Under the pieces are notes generated by a model. The model was not told the origin of the DNA and searched no databases. It was given only the letters and a program-made list of their open reading frames with translations. From the NCBI GenBank assembly GCA_964473745.1, contig CAYYQE010000019.1, positions 1-27,630 on the forward strand: 27,630 nt of DNA, written 5' to 3'. Positions within the stretch are counted from its first letter, which is position 1, and each line of letters starts with the position of its first letter. This stretch comes from JABJMC01 sp964473745. GTDB taxonomy: Bacteria > Patescibacteriota > Gracilibacteria > UBA1369 > UBA12473. Below are positions 8,175 to 17,018 of this stretch, one piece after another. Made by a program: the position numbers and the translations under genes.

Positions 8175-9728
8175 TTACGCCGCGGTCCAAGAGATCTGGT
8201 CGCCATCACCATGCTCATCAAGATAAGCGGCAAAGGTTTCCTCGTTGTCATTATAGGTAGCCCATTCCAAAGCATCTTCACCACCGTTAGCTACTGTTTC
8301 AAACACTTCAGTTACGAGGCGTTGAAAGCCTTCAGCATGGTCGGCTACACAACTTTTTAAGAAATCAAAAGTGTCAGATGGGATTTTTCCTTCCCCATCA
8401 CCTTTTAGGCTGTCATAGTTTGGTTCATCTTTTTGTGACTCTTGTGCAAACAGAGCTAAATAGTGCATGCGCACTTTTCCTAATTTTTCTCCAGGGTCTC
8501 CTTCAATAAATCTTCCAGTAATAAGTTCAGCTCCTGATTTAAAAACTTCCTCTGCCTTTTTAGCTGCTTCTGCTCCTTGACCCATCAGTCCACCAAGATC
8601 AAAGCCTAGAGCACTAGCAATCACCATAACTGCCCCCATGAGTCCTCCGTCCTGGTAGGCATAGCCAATTTCGGAAAGAATTCCCATAATATCTCCGGAT
8701 CCCAGAGCGGCGTCTTGGGCGGTTTTATCAACTTTCTTTTTCCAAGCAGCTATGTCTGCGACAGTACCGGTAGTTGATTCAGTGTTGATGTTAAAAACAA
8801 CACCACGCCGGGCATAAGTAATGTTTCCGGTAGCAGGATCAAAAACAAGCAAACCTTTGTAAGGTTTTTGGTTAAGAAGAGCGGCTACTTCGTCCGCCGG
8901 GATAGCCCCGGCTGGAGTTTCGACGGCCTCTGCAGTCTCGGTAGTTTCTTCAGTTTCGTCAGTCGTCTCGTTATCCTCCTCATCGTCTTCAACGGGCTGC
9001 TCAGCCACAGTTTCTGGTATGGTGGCTGCTTCTCCCTCATCGGCCTCCGGGATTTGATCTGCTGGTCTTTGTGATTCAGTAGCAGTAGGGGGCTCAACAT
9101 CAAGAGTTGATTCTTCGGCAGTCACGGGCTCTTCAGCGATAGCTGGTTCCTCTTCTAGAACCACAAATCCAGTATCGCCGGCTGGTAAACCGCCTTCACG
9201 TATTGTTAGCCATACTTCATAGGTGCGCCATTTAGTTGGATCTTCTTCCTTGGCCGCATCTTCGGTCGTTAACCAAGTAAAATATTCAATAAAATAAATC
9301 GGATTTGGGACTTTATCATCCTCCCACGGAGCTTCAATAAGCGCTTTAAACTGCGCTTCTTTAGCTTCATCATTTAATGCCTCCAGCGCTGTTTCAGTAG
9401 ATTTGCCAATTGCATATTCGTATGCTTCCAAAAAAGCACTAACACAATCTTGTTCAGTAGGAGTTTCTGCTTGTTTATTTAAGGCATCGATTAACACCTC
9501 CGTCTTCATTTTGAAATGCGAAAATGTTTTCGAATCAAGTTGCAAAAGGCCTTCATAAACTTGATTGTATTCACCGTTTGTAAATTCTTCACGTACGGCT
9601 CCACGGTAATTATCAGGGTCATCATTACGACCCTGCCCAATCAGATCAACTAAACCCTTAAATTCAGCTTTATGCTGATCTAATAGTTCTAGGGCTTCCG
9701 CAGTTTCAGCAGCTTGTGGTTCAGACAT
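8175..9728 (-). CDS. Hypothetical acidic three-part protein, 517 aa
   Basis: I do not recognise this protein. It has three parts: a helical N-terminal region (1-190), a low-complexity Glu/Thr/Ala/Pro linker (about 192-275), and a C-terminal region (about 280-517). The last contains KGLLVFDPATGNITYARRG and a hydrophobic glycine-rich patch at 362-383 (GGLMGAVMVIASALGFDLGG) that is borderline for a membrane segment. There is no N-terminal signal peptide. Its composition and modular build (helical head, acidic linker, folded tail) resemble the 581-residue protein further right, but I see no clear sequence homology. ATG at 9728, 19 bases after the preceding gene, so an operon is likely. Confidence 0.7.
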   Translation of the reverse strand: MSEPQAAETAEALELLDQHKAEFKGLVDLIGQGRNDDPDNYRGAVREEFTNGEYNQVYEGLLQLDSKTFSHFKMKTEVLIDALNKQAETPTEQDCVSAFLEAYEYAIGKSTETALEALNDEAKEAQFKALIEAPWEDDKVPNPIYFIEYFTWLTTEDAAKEEDPTKWRTYEVWLTIREGGLPAGDTGFVVLEEEPAIAEEPVTAEESTLDVEPPTATESQRPADQIPEADEGEAATIPETVAEQPVEDDEEDNETTDETEETTETAEAVETPAGAIPADEVAALLNQKPYKGLLVFDPATGNITYARRGVVFNINTESTTGTVADIAAWKKKVDKTAQDAALGSGDIMGILSEIGYAYQDGGLMGAVMVIASALGFDLGGLMGQGAEAAKKAEEVFKSGAELITGRFIEGDPGEKLGKVRMHYLALFAQESQKDEPNYDSLKGDGEGKIPSDTFDFLKSCVADHAEGFQRLVTEVFETVANGGEDALEWATYNDNEETFAAYLDEHGDGDQISWTAA

Positions 9729-9747
9729 TTTTGTTTTGATTTATTCT

Positions 9748-10140
9748 TTAAATAACATACACATCGCCTAGTTCGCCTTCTAAACCTTCTTTGGTTAGGC
9801 GAATACGATGTATTTCATTTTTAATTTGAAAAGTTGGCTCCGGGTGAGCTTTCCAGAGGTTATAAATATTACGCAAAGCCGTTAGCATATTAAAAGCATT
9901 TTGGTCAGCTTTGCCTTTTTTAGTGTCATCAAGTTTTTCATAAATCGCCTCGTTTAACAGAGAACTTGGCGAATGAGGGCTAATAGACCCATCATCAAAT
10001 TTAGCAACTACCTCGTTTAAAAATTGTTCATCAGCCGGGTCAAAACCAGCGGGGTCAGCCAGAGGCTTATTAAGATTTTCTTGCACATCATCCGCGATGT
10101 GGGCGTTATCTGTGGCTGGATCGTAGAGAGGATTAGTCAT
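9748..10140 (-). CDS. Hypothetical protein, 130 aa
   Basis: I do not recognise this protein. The ATG at 10140 (MTNPLYDPATD) is preferred over an upstream TTG at 10173, which would sit almost on the predicted transcription start. The protein is acidic, with an Asp/Ala-rich first half and a helical middle (NAFNMLTALRNIYNLWKAHPEP). It ends in an apparent beta pair, IHRIRLTKEGLEGELGDVYVI. No membrane or export signal is seen. It is the first gene of the three-gene minus-strand unit and is divergent from ligA. Confidence 0.65.
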   Translation of the reverse strand: MTNPLYDPATDNAHIADDVQENLNKPLADPAGFDPADEQFLNEVVAKFDDGSISPHSPSSLLNEAIYEKLDDTKKGKADQNAFNMLTALRNIYNLWKAHPEPTFQIKNEIHRIRLTKEGLEGELGDVYVI

Positions 10141-10184
10141 AGGAGAGTAAACTTTACTTATCGGTGCGTACAAATTATCATCTT

Positions 10185-10193
10185 AGTATACCA
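10185..10193 (-). promoter_or_regulatory. Extended -10 promoter of the three-gene minus unit
   Basis: On the minus strand this reads TGGTATACT. The start is expected near 10178, giving a leader of about 38 bases to the ATG at 10140. No Shine-Dalgarno is present in that leader. Confidence 0.45.
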
Positions 10194-10231
10194 GAAAAAA
10201 GTCTATTCAACAACCTAAGCTTGCCTTATTT

Positions 10232-12238
10232 ATGGAAATGACTCGTGCCCAAGCTGAAGACAGAATTCACAAGCTTCGTGCCGAAATTCGTCAACGAAAT
10301 TATGAATATTTTGTTTTGGATGAATCCCAGGTGTCCGAGGCGGTAAGGGATTCACTTAAGCGTGAACTTTTAGAATTAGAAAACCAATTTCCGGATTTAA
10401 TTGCTGAAGATTCGCCAACTCAACGGGTAGGGAGTGCTCTTTCCGGGCGTTTTCAAAAAGTAGAGCACAAAACTAGAAAATGGTCGTTGATGGATGCTTT
10501 TTCGCCGGAAGAAGTGCATCAATGGGGTGAGCGATTAACCCGTTTTCTCCCTGGAGAAGTGTTTGATTTTGTCTGTGAGTTAAAAATTGATGGCTTAAAT
10601 GTGACGCTTTGGTATGAAGAAGGAAAATTAGTGAAAGCATTGACTCGCGGGAATGGGAAAGAAGGGGAGGATGTCACACACGCCATTCGAACTATCAAAA
10701 GTGTGCCTTTGGTTTTGGAGCAACCCGTAGATTTAGAAGTTTCTGGGGAAGTTTTTATGTCGAAAAAAAGTTTCCAAAAATTAGAAGAAGAATTTGCCAA
10801 TCCCCGAAATGCCGCGGCTGGGGCCGTACGACAATTAGATCCAAAGGTGGCTGCTAGCCGCAATTTGGATATTTTCTTTTATGCGATAGGGGAGAATAAT
10901 CTAGAAAATCCACCAAAAAACCAAGTGGAATTATTCGCTACCCTAAAGGGTTTAGGGCTAAAAGCGAACAAAAATTTTGTACACAAAAAAACACTGGATG
11001 AAGTCGTGAAATTTTGTGAGGAATGGGCCTTACATCGTGATGATTTGGAGTATGTGATCGATGGGGTAGTGATTAAGGTTAATGGTTTTGAAAAACGGCA
11101 AAAACTAGGCTACACCGGCAAGGCGCCGCGTTATGCCGTGGCCTATAAATTTCCGGCGGAACAAGCCACCAGCCACGTCCTAGATATTATTGTGCAAGTC
11201 GGGCGAACCGGCGCGCTGACACCCGTTGCGGTCCTGGATCCTACTTTTGTGGATGGGTCCACCGTGTCGCGGGCCACGCTTCATAACGAAGATGAAATCA
11301 ACCGCAAAGATGTCCGAATTGGCGATACAGTTATTATTCAGAAAGCCGGTGACATCATTCCGGAAGTGGTGGAGGTGCTGACCAACATGCGCACTGGAAA
11401 AGAACAAAAATTCGAATTTCCTAGGGAGTGCCCCGCCTGCGGCGGGGCCGTGAGGCGCCTCGAGGGGGAGGCTGCCACGCGATGTTTAAATTCAAATTGT
11501 TATGCCGTCAAAAGGCGCGCTTTGAAGCACTTTGTTTCTCGAGGCGCCCTAAACATCGACGGTTTAGGTGACAAAATCATCGATCAATTGCTCGAAGCTG
11601 GTTTGGTGCAGGATATCGCCGATCTTTTCACCCTAACCAAAGAAGATTTTTTAACCCTCGAGCTTTTTCAGGAAAAACGAGCTGAAAACGTTGTGGCCGC
11701 ACTTGAAACAGCCCAAAAAGCTCCTTTGCCGCGTTTGCTTTTTGCCCTGGGGATTCGCCATGTTGGCGAACAAGCTAGCGAGCTAATCGCTAATTTCATT
11801 CAGGAAAAAATGGAATCTCAACAAATTACACCCGCTACTATCGGCGACTTTGCGCGCTTTGTATTCAAAGAGGAATGGGAGGGGATTGAAGGTGTAGGGG
11901 ACATTGTGGCGAAGTCTCTTTATGATTGGTTTCTTGATGAAGAAAATCAGAATTTGTTAAAAAAACTAGAAGAAAACAATGTCGCAATTCAACAAACAGC
12001 CAAAAACACACTCGAACAAACTTTAACTGACAAAACTTTTGTCCTAACTGGCACGCTTTCCATCTCACGCGATCAAGCCAAAAAATTAATCAAAGAACGT
12101 GGTGGCCAGGTTAGTTCCTCAGTTAGCCAAAAAACCAACTATGTCTTAGCTGGCAACAATCCCGGCTCAAAAAAAGCCAAAGCCGCTCAACTAGGAGTTC
12201 CAATTCTCGAAGAAACCGACTTTCAAAATCTTCTATAA
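10232..12238 (+). CDS. ligA: NAD-dependent DNA ligase LigA
   Basis: This is the full-length replicative ligase (668 residues), which seals nicks using NAD+. In order it has: the Ia NAD-binding domain (NYEYFVLDESQVSEA; the usual SDAEYD is only loosely kept as SEAVRD); the adenylation domain with catalytic Lys118 in ELKIDG, TRGNGKEGEDVT and NPRNAAAGAVRQLD; the OB fold (VGRTGALTPVAVLDP); and a four-cysteine zinc site (C400, C403, C418, C423). Helix-hairpin-helix repeats (FALGIRHVGEQASELIA, WEGIEGVGDIVAKSL) and a C-terminal BRCT domain (FVLTGTLSISRDQAKKLI) follow. From the third base of codon 126 onward it lies inside the 4743-base duplicated unit. A truncated second copy sits at 15353-16981. The promoter of the downstream 581-residue gene overlaps its stop codon. 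Confidence 0.97.
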   Translation: MEMTRAQAEDRIHKLRAEIRQRNYEYFVLDESQVSEAVRDSLKRELLELENQFPDLIAEDSPTQRVGSALSGRFQKVEHKTRKWSLMDAFSPEEVHQWGERLTRFLPGEVFDFVCELKIDGLNVTLWYEEGKLVKALTRGNGKEGEDVTHAIRTIKSVPLVLEQPVDLEVSGEVFMSKKSFQKLEEEFANPRNAAAGAVRQLDPKVAASRNLDIFFYAIGENNLENPPKNQVELFATLKGLGLKANKNFVHKKTLDEVVKFCEEWALHRDDLEYVIDGVVIKVNGFEKRQKLGYTGKAPRYAVAYKFPAEQATSHVLDIIVQVGRTGALTPVAVLDPTFVDGSTVSRATLHNEDEINRKDVRIGDTVIIQKAGDIIPEVVEVLTNMRTGKEQKFEFPRECPACGGAVRRLEGEAATRCLNSNCYAVKRRALKHFVSRGALNIDGLGDKIIDQLLEAGLVQDIADLFTLTKEDFLTLELFQEKRAENVVAALETAQKAPLPRLLFALGIRHVGEQASELIANFIQEKMESQQITPATIGDFARFVFKEEWEGIEGVGDIVAKSLYDWFLDEENQNLLKKLEENNVAIQQTAKNTLEQTLTDKTFVLTGTLSISRDQAKKLIKERGGQVSSSVSQKTNYVLAGNNPGSKKAKAAQLGVPILEETDFQNLL

Positions 12239-12240
12239 TA

Positions 12241-12249
12241 TGTTATAAT
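12241..12249 (+). promoter_or_regulatory. Extended -10 promoter of the 581-aa gene (copy 1)
   Basis: TGTTATAAT is a perfect TGn-extended -10, 27 bases before the ATG at 12276. A second TATAAT overlaps the ligA stop at 12234-12239. The leader is A-rich with no Shine-Dalgarno. As this lies inside the duplicated unit, each copy of the gene keeps its own promoter. Confidence 0.6.
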
Positions 12250-12275
12250 AATTCGAAGCTAAAAATAAAAATAAA

Positions 12276-14021
12276 ATGACTGAAACTCCATCTTATGAAG
12301 CTCCGGTGCAAAACACCCCAGGGGAAGACCCCGAGGTTATACAAGCACATGTCGACGTCATGGCTGGAGATTTAGCCTTGCGCGAGCAATTAACTGGTGA
12401 TGTTTGGAATGAAATTGCCAATCCCGCCGAGGTTGATTACCAAATTACAGCAAGCAGTGAATCACTCGGTGACGCCCCGATTAGCCAACTTTTGCTAAAT
12501 GTTTTTGAGCAAGCCGCGGCCCAAGGGAAATTAGGTGACCGGACTCCTCAGCAATTAATGGCTTACTGCTTAAATTATTTAAAAACCAGTCCCGAAAATC
12601 AAGGATTAGTTCCCAATATTGATACATTTTCTCCTGGCGAAGAGCTTGAAATTTATTTAGATGGCGATCAACGCTGGAAGCTACGAGTTTCCGGGCGCAA
12701 GGCTCATAACGAAATTGACGCCTTTTTATTCCCCAAATATGAACAAAATTTAGAAGAAGAGTTAGACGAAGAACCCGAGCCAGAAGTCGAGCCCGAACCA
12801 GAGGTAGAGCCCGAAAAACCAGCTTTTACGATCGAAGACACACCAAGAGAAGCCGCACTCCGCGCTACTCTCGAAAGAGCTGGCCTAGATTTCTACAATC
12901 AAAGAGAAGCTTATTTGCAAGCCGTGGATGGTGAAAATGGCCTTAGTATTAGCGCCGATGGACTTTTTCAATTAGAACCAGGGATAGTTTGGTTAACCGC
13001 TCCACCCAATTACGCTACGTTGAATTTACGAGACAATCCCGAAGAAGTCGAGGCCCGCGAAACTGCGACCGCCCGAGGAGAAAAATTTTGGAATGGTCGC
13101 CAGGCCATTTGGATGGCCCTTCGTCGAAAAGGAGGCTTATCACTCTCTTGCAATGGATTTTTTAATGTAATGGAAGGACGTGAATACGTGGGTGATATAC
13201 CTAATTATGCCACCAAAAGAAAAGACCTGAATCCGGAGCCAGTCCCGACACCACCAGAACCAGTCCCGGAAACAGAACCAGAACCAATTCCAGAAACAGA
13301 ACCGGAACCAATCCCGGAAACAGAACCAGAACCAGTCCCGGAAACCGAGCCTGAACCAGCGCCGGAAACAGAACCAGAACCAGTCCCGGAAACCGAGCCA
13401 CCAGCTCCGGAACTTCCGACTACTGCCGAGCGTAAAAAAGCTCTTGAGAAGGCCATTCCAAAAGGCAAGACTATTAGGAAGGGGAAAAGCCTAAAATTTG
13501 AATACATCCCTGACGGGGAAAAAGATCCTATTCAATGCGAATTTAAGATAGGAGCACTTGTTATTGATGGGGTTTCACATCCCATTAATACTACTATGAA
13601 GAAACGATTGACCATATCTAACGAGGGATCGCTAGCACTTACTACCAAGGAAATAGAAGTAATTAGCTTTAAAACTACTAACGCTGGTCTTGTCCCGAAA
13701 GCGTACAAAATAAAAGCAGATTGGGGACCAGATTTTGCTGGGGGACTGGGTGTTATGAGAACAGGGGCAATCGTTAAGCTAGAGGAACAAGGAATAAAGG
13801 TTTCCGGGGATGATGGTACAAGTGTTAATTTAGTATTATATCCTGACAAAACAAATCCTCCTTTTGATATTCCGGAAAGTGGGAATATTAGCATTGATCG
13901 TTTATTTGCAGCTCTTGAAGAGCCTAGTGGGGCAGTTTTAGCTAGTGTTGCCTTTAATGAACCATTAGGTGAAGATGGAAAAGCTCGTGCCCAAGGAGAT
14001 TACCAAATGGCCCTGGCCTAA
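12276..14021 (+). CDS. Hypothetical multidomain protein with PE-rich repeats, 581 aa (copy 1)
   Basis: I do not recognise this family. Visible architecture: an N-terminal helical domain (1-105); a short segment LVPNIDTFSPGEELEIYLDG (111-130) that faintly recalls LysM-type spacing (weak); an acidic EPEPEV linker (165-182); and two internal repeats of 46 residues at 203-248 and 268-313, both ending PNYAT and sharing a GLS.S..G.F core. A Pro/Glu linker built of 8-residue units of the type PVPETEPE follows (319-381), then a C-terminal domain probably rich in beta strands (385-581). No signal peptide or membrane helix is seen, although the modular layout with a rigid PE stalk is typical of envelope or surface proteins. 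It is convergent with folC, 2 bases away. Confidence 0.75.
   Translation: MTETPSYEAPVQNTPGEDPEVIQAHVDVMAGDLALREQLTGDVWNEIANPAEVDYQITASSESLGDAPISQLLLNVFEQAAAQGKLGDRTPQQLMAYCLNYLKTSPENQGLVPNIDTFSPGEELEIYLDGDQRWKLRVSGRKAHNEIDAFLFPKYEQNLEEELDEEPEPEVEPEPEVEPEKPAFTIEDTPREAALRATLERAGLDFYNQREAYLQAVDGENGLSISADGLFQLEPGIVWLTAPPNYATLNLRDNPEEVEARETATARGEKFWNGRQAIWMALRRKGGLSLSCNGFFNVMEGREYVGDIPNYATKRKDLNPEPVPTPPEPVPETEPEPIPETEPEPIPETEPEPVPETEPEPAPETEPEPVPETEPPAPELPTTAERKKALEKAIPKGKTIRKGKSLKFEYIPDGEKDPIQCEFKIGALVIDGVSHPINTTMKKRLTISNEGSLALTTKEIEVISFKTTNAGLVPKAYKIKADWGPDFAGGLGVMRTGAIVKLEEQGIKVSGDDGTSVNLVLYPDKTNPPFDIPESGNISIDRLFAALEEPSGAVLASVAFNEPLGEDGKARAQGDYQMALA
13230..13418 (+). repeat. 24-base tandem repeats encoding the Pro/Glu linker (copy 1)
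   Basis: About six imperfect 24-base units encode eight-residue steps of the type P[VIA]PETEPE. Such coding minisatellites change length by slippage, so linker length may vary between strains. The antisense open frames rich in Val/Leu/Pro and Gly/Ser here are shadows of this repeat. Confidence 0.85.
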
Positions 14022-14023
14022 CC

Positions 14024-15331
14024 CTAAAACCCCTCCACCAACTTAAAAGATCCGGTCACACAAATCGGGCTTCTTCCGGCTAGTTTGCCGGCTTTTTGCC
14101 AAGCAATACGCATGTTGTTGGTGATGGCAAAAGTGATGCCTTGGTGGGCGAGTTGGTCTTTGATTTTTTCTTGGACAATGCGGGCGGGCAGGGCGCGCGG
14201 ATGATTCACCTGAGTTAACACGACCGCATCACCATAACGGCATAATTTATGCACAAACCCAGTTACATCCTTATCCTTTAAAAAAGCCAAAATAAAGGTG
14301 ATTGGTTCACTGCCATAAATTTCCCCGAGAGTATTACGCAAAGCTGCCGCAGATTCTGGAGTATGCGCTCCATCTAAAATCACTTCTTTCCCTCCCTGAA
14401 TACGGTATTCAAATCGGCCCGGCAGAGTTAAGTGTCCCCATACATCCAGGACCGGACTAGGGTCAAATTCTGGAAGCAATTCATCCAGGGCCGCCCACGC
14501 AGTCATACTATTTTGGATTTGATGATCTCCGAGCAAGGCCAATTTAACCCGCGGAATTTGGCGCGTCGGCGTGGTTAATCGAAATGAATACGCATCTGCT
14601 GTGCGCTCCAAAACAGTTGATTCATATCTGTTAGGTACCACAATTGCCGGCGCCTTTTTCTGCAAACACGCGGTTCGGGCAAAATCCAAAATCATCGGAT
14701 CAGCTTGGTGCGAAATCACCACCGGCGTCTCTTTACGCACAATCCCCAGTTTTTCATAAGCAATCGACGTAATACTGTTTCCCAAAATATCGGTGTGTTC
14801 TTTTTCAATCGGACAAATCACCGACAAAATCGGGCTTTCTACCACATTAGTAGCATCCAGCCGCCCCCCTAGCCCAGTTTCCAAAATCGCAAAATCTACA
14901 TCTTCATCATGAAAATGTTGCAGGGCCATACACGTCAAAACTTCAAAAGACGTCACAAAATTCGTTGGAGCCAAGCGTTCAATAACTTTTGAATAACGCT
15001 CAAACAATTCATCAAAAACTTCACGCTTCATGGGTGATCCATCCACAAAAATAGCTTCGGTTGGCTCGTTCAAATAAGGAGACATAAACACGCCTACTCG
15101 TTTGTCCAAACTCTGCAAACCAGCCGCGATCAGCGCGCAAGTCGATCCTTTACCTTTTGACCCAGCCACATGAATTACTGGCAAGCCTTTTTCCGGATTT
15201 CCGACCAGATCCAAAAATCGTTGGAATCGTGATAAATCAAAAAAATCTTCCTGTCCTTGAGCCATAGGCCCTTGGGCAGACCGCAAACTATCAAAAGTCG
15301 GTAATTCCAGAAATCGTTCAAAGGTCGTCAT
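14024..15331 (-). CDS. folC: Folylpolyglutamate/dihydrofolate synthase FolC (copy 1)
   Basis: This Mur-ligase-family enzyme adds glutamate to folates and, in many bacteria, also to dihydropteroate. It has 435 residues. Marks: the P-loop HVAGSKGKGST (54-64), FMSPYLNEPTEAI, the magnesium/ATP signature ETGLGGRLDATNV, CPIEKEHTDILGNS, and the C-terminal domain with LPGRFEYR, ILDGAHTPES and FILAFLKDKDV. The sequence is identical to the copy at 18767-20074. In this copy only 20 bases of native upstream sequence remain before the duplication junction. The dnaX-side DNA that normally precedes folC is replaced by antisense ligA sequence, so it may lack a promoter and depend on read-through. Confidence 0.95.
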   Translation of the reverse strand: MTTFERFLELPTFDSLRSAQGPMAQGQEDFFDLSRFQRFLDLVGNPEKGLPVIHVAGSKGKGSTCALIAAGLQSLDKRVGVFMSPYLNEPTEAIFVDGSPMKREVFDELFERYSKVIERLAPTNFVTSFEVLTCMALQHFHDEDVDFAILETGLGGRLDATNVVESPILSVICPIEKEHTDILGNSITSIAYEKLGIVRKETPVVISHQADPMILDFARTACLQKKAPAIVVPNRYESTVLERTADAYSFRLTTPTRQIPRVKLALLGDHQIQNSMTAWAALDELLPEFDPSPVLDVWGHLTLPGRFEYRIQGGKEVILDGAHTPESAAALRNTLGEIYGSEPITFILAFLKDKDVTGFVHKLCRYGDAVVLTQVNHPRALPARIVQEKIKDQLAHQGITFAITNNMRIAWQKAGKLAGRSPICVTGSFKLVEGF

Positions 15332-15352
15332 AATTTTTAATCAAGAACCTCT

Positions 15353-16981
15353 TGGTATGAAGAAGGAAAATTAGTGAAAGCATTGACTCGCGGGAATGGG
15401 AAAGAAGGGGAGGATGTCACACACGCCATTCGAACTATCAAAAGTGTGCCTTTGGTTTTGGAGCAACCCGTAGATTTAGAAGTTTCTGGGGAAGTTTTTA
15501 TGTCGAAAAAAAGTTTCCAAAAATTAGAAGAAGAATTTGCCAATCCCCGAAATGCCGCGGCTGGGGCCGTACGACAATTAGATCCAAAGGTGGCTGCTAG
15601 CCGCAATTTGGATATTTTCTTTTATGCGATAGGGGAGAATAATCTAGAAAATCCACCAAAAAACCAAGTGGAATTATTCGCTACCCTAAAGGGTTTAGGG
15701 CTAAAAGCGAACAAAAATTTTGTACACAAAAAAACACTGGATGAAGTCGTGAAATTTTGTGAGGAATGGGCCTTACATCGTGATGATTTGGAGTATGTGA
15801 TCGATGGGGTAGTGATTAAGGTTAATGGTTTTGAAAAACGGCAAAAACTAGGCTACACCGGCAAGGCGCCGCGTTATGCCGTGGCCTATAAATTTCCGGC
15901 GGAACAAGCCACCAGCCACGTCCTAGATATTATTGTGCAAGTCGGGCGAACCGGCGCGCTGACACCCGTTGCGGTCCTGGATCCTACTTTTGTGGATGGG
16001 TCCACCGTGTCGCGGGCCACGCTTCATAACGAAGATGAAATCAACCGCAAAGATGTCCGAATTGGCGATACAGTTATTATTCAGAAAGCCGGTGACATCA
16101 TTCCGGAAGTGGTGGAGGTGCTGACCAACATGCGCACTGGAAAAGAACAAAAATTCGAATTTCCTAGGGAGTGCCCCGCCTGCGGCGGGGCCGTGAGGCG
16201 CCTCGAGGGGGAGGCTGCCACGCGATGTTTAAATTCAAATTGTTATGCCGTCAAAAGGCGCGCTTTGAAGCACTTTGTTTCTCGAGGCGCCCTAAACATC
16301 GACGGTTTAGGTGACAAAATCATCGATCAATTGCTCGAAGCTGGTTTGGTGCAGGATATCGCCGATCTTTTCACCCTAACCAAAGAAGATTTTTTAACCC
16401 TCGAGCTTTTTCAGGAAAAACGAGCTGAAAACGTTGTGGCCGCACTTGAAACAGCCCAAAAAGCTCCTTTGCCGCGTTTGCTTTTTGCCCTGGGGATTCG
16501 CCATGTTGGCGAACAAGCTAGCGAGCTAATCGCTAATTTCATTCAGGAAAAAATGGAATCTCAACAAATTACACCCGCTACTATCGGCGACTTTGCGCGC
16601 TTTGTATTCAAAGAGGAATGGGAGGGGATTGAAGGTGTAGGGGACATTGTGGCGAAGTCTCTTTATGATTGGTTTCTTGATGAAGAAAATCAGAATTTGT
16701 TAAAAAAACTAGAAGAAAACAATGTCGCAATTCAACAAACAGCCAAAAACACACTCGAACAAACTTTAACTGACAAAACTTTTGTCCTAACTGGCACGCT
16801 TTCCATCTCACGCGATCAAGCCAAAAAATTAATCAAAGAACGTGGTGGCCAGGTTAGTTCCTCAGTTAGCCAAAAAACCAACTATGTCTTAGCTGGCAAC
16901 AATCCCGGCTCAAAAAAAGCCAAAGCCGCTCAACTAGGAGTTCCAATTCTCGAAGAAACCGACTTTCAAAATCTTCTATAA
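15353..16981 (+). pseudogene. ligA: Truncated ligA duplicate lacking the catalytic lysine
   Basis: This is identical to ligA from Trp127 to the stop. It lacks domain Ia and the ELKIDG adenylation motif with Lys118, so it cannot form the ligase-AMP intermediate. It keeps the remainder of the adenylation domain, the OB fold, zinc site, HhH and BRCT domains. An upstream in-frame TAA at 15338-15340 precedes the junction. The first usable start would be a GTG at 15374, with no promoter or Shine-Dalgarno near it. Its frame is undamaged, so the truncation is either very recent or an assembly product. If translated, a DNA-binding but inactive fragment could in principle compete with LigA (inference). 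Confidence 0.9.
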
Positions 16982-16983
16982 TA

Positions 16984-16992
16984 TGTTATAAT
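16984..16992 (+). promoter_or_regulatory. Extended -10 promoter of the 581-aa gene (copy 2)
   Basis: Same TGTTATAAT box as copy 1, 27 bases before the ATG at 17019. Confidence 0.55.
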
Positions 16993-17018
16993 AATTCGAA
17001 GCTAAAAATAAAAATAAA

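Larger units (their letters stand above)
10609..15351 (+). repeat. Tandem duplication, copy 1 (4743 bases)
   Basis: This segment recurs immediately after itself at 15352-20094 in the same orientation. Every base compared by eye is identical, and unrelated reading frames on both strands also translate identically in both copies, so identity is at or near 100 percent. It spans ligA from codon 126, the whole 581-residue gene with its promoter, and the whole of folC plus 20 bases upstream. The two parent ends share at most a single T at the junction (15352), so no long recombination homology is visible. Confidence 0.95.

Noticed and set aside
13201..13507. Antisense Gly/Ser-rich and Val/Leu-rich open frames (also at 17944-18250)
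   Set aside because: They are reverse-strand shadows of the Pro/Glu coding repeat.
15374..16981. Second ligA as an independent GTG-started gene
   Set aside because: It begins at a duplication junction, has no promoter or ribosome-binding site, and lacks the catalytic lysine.
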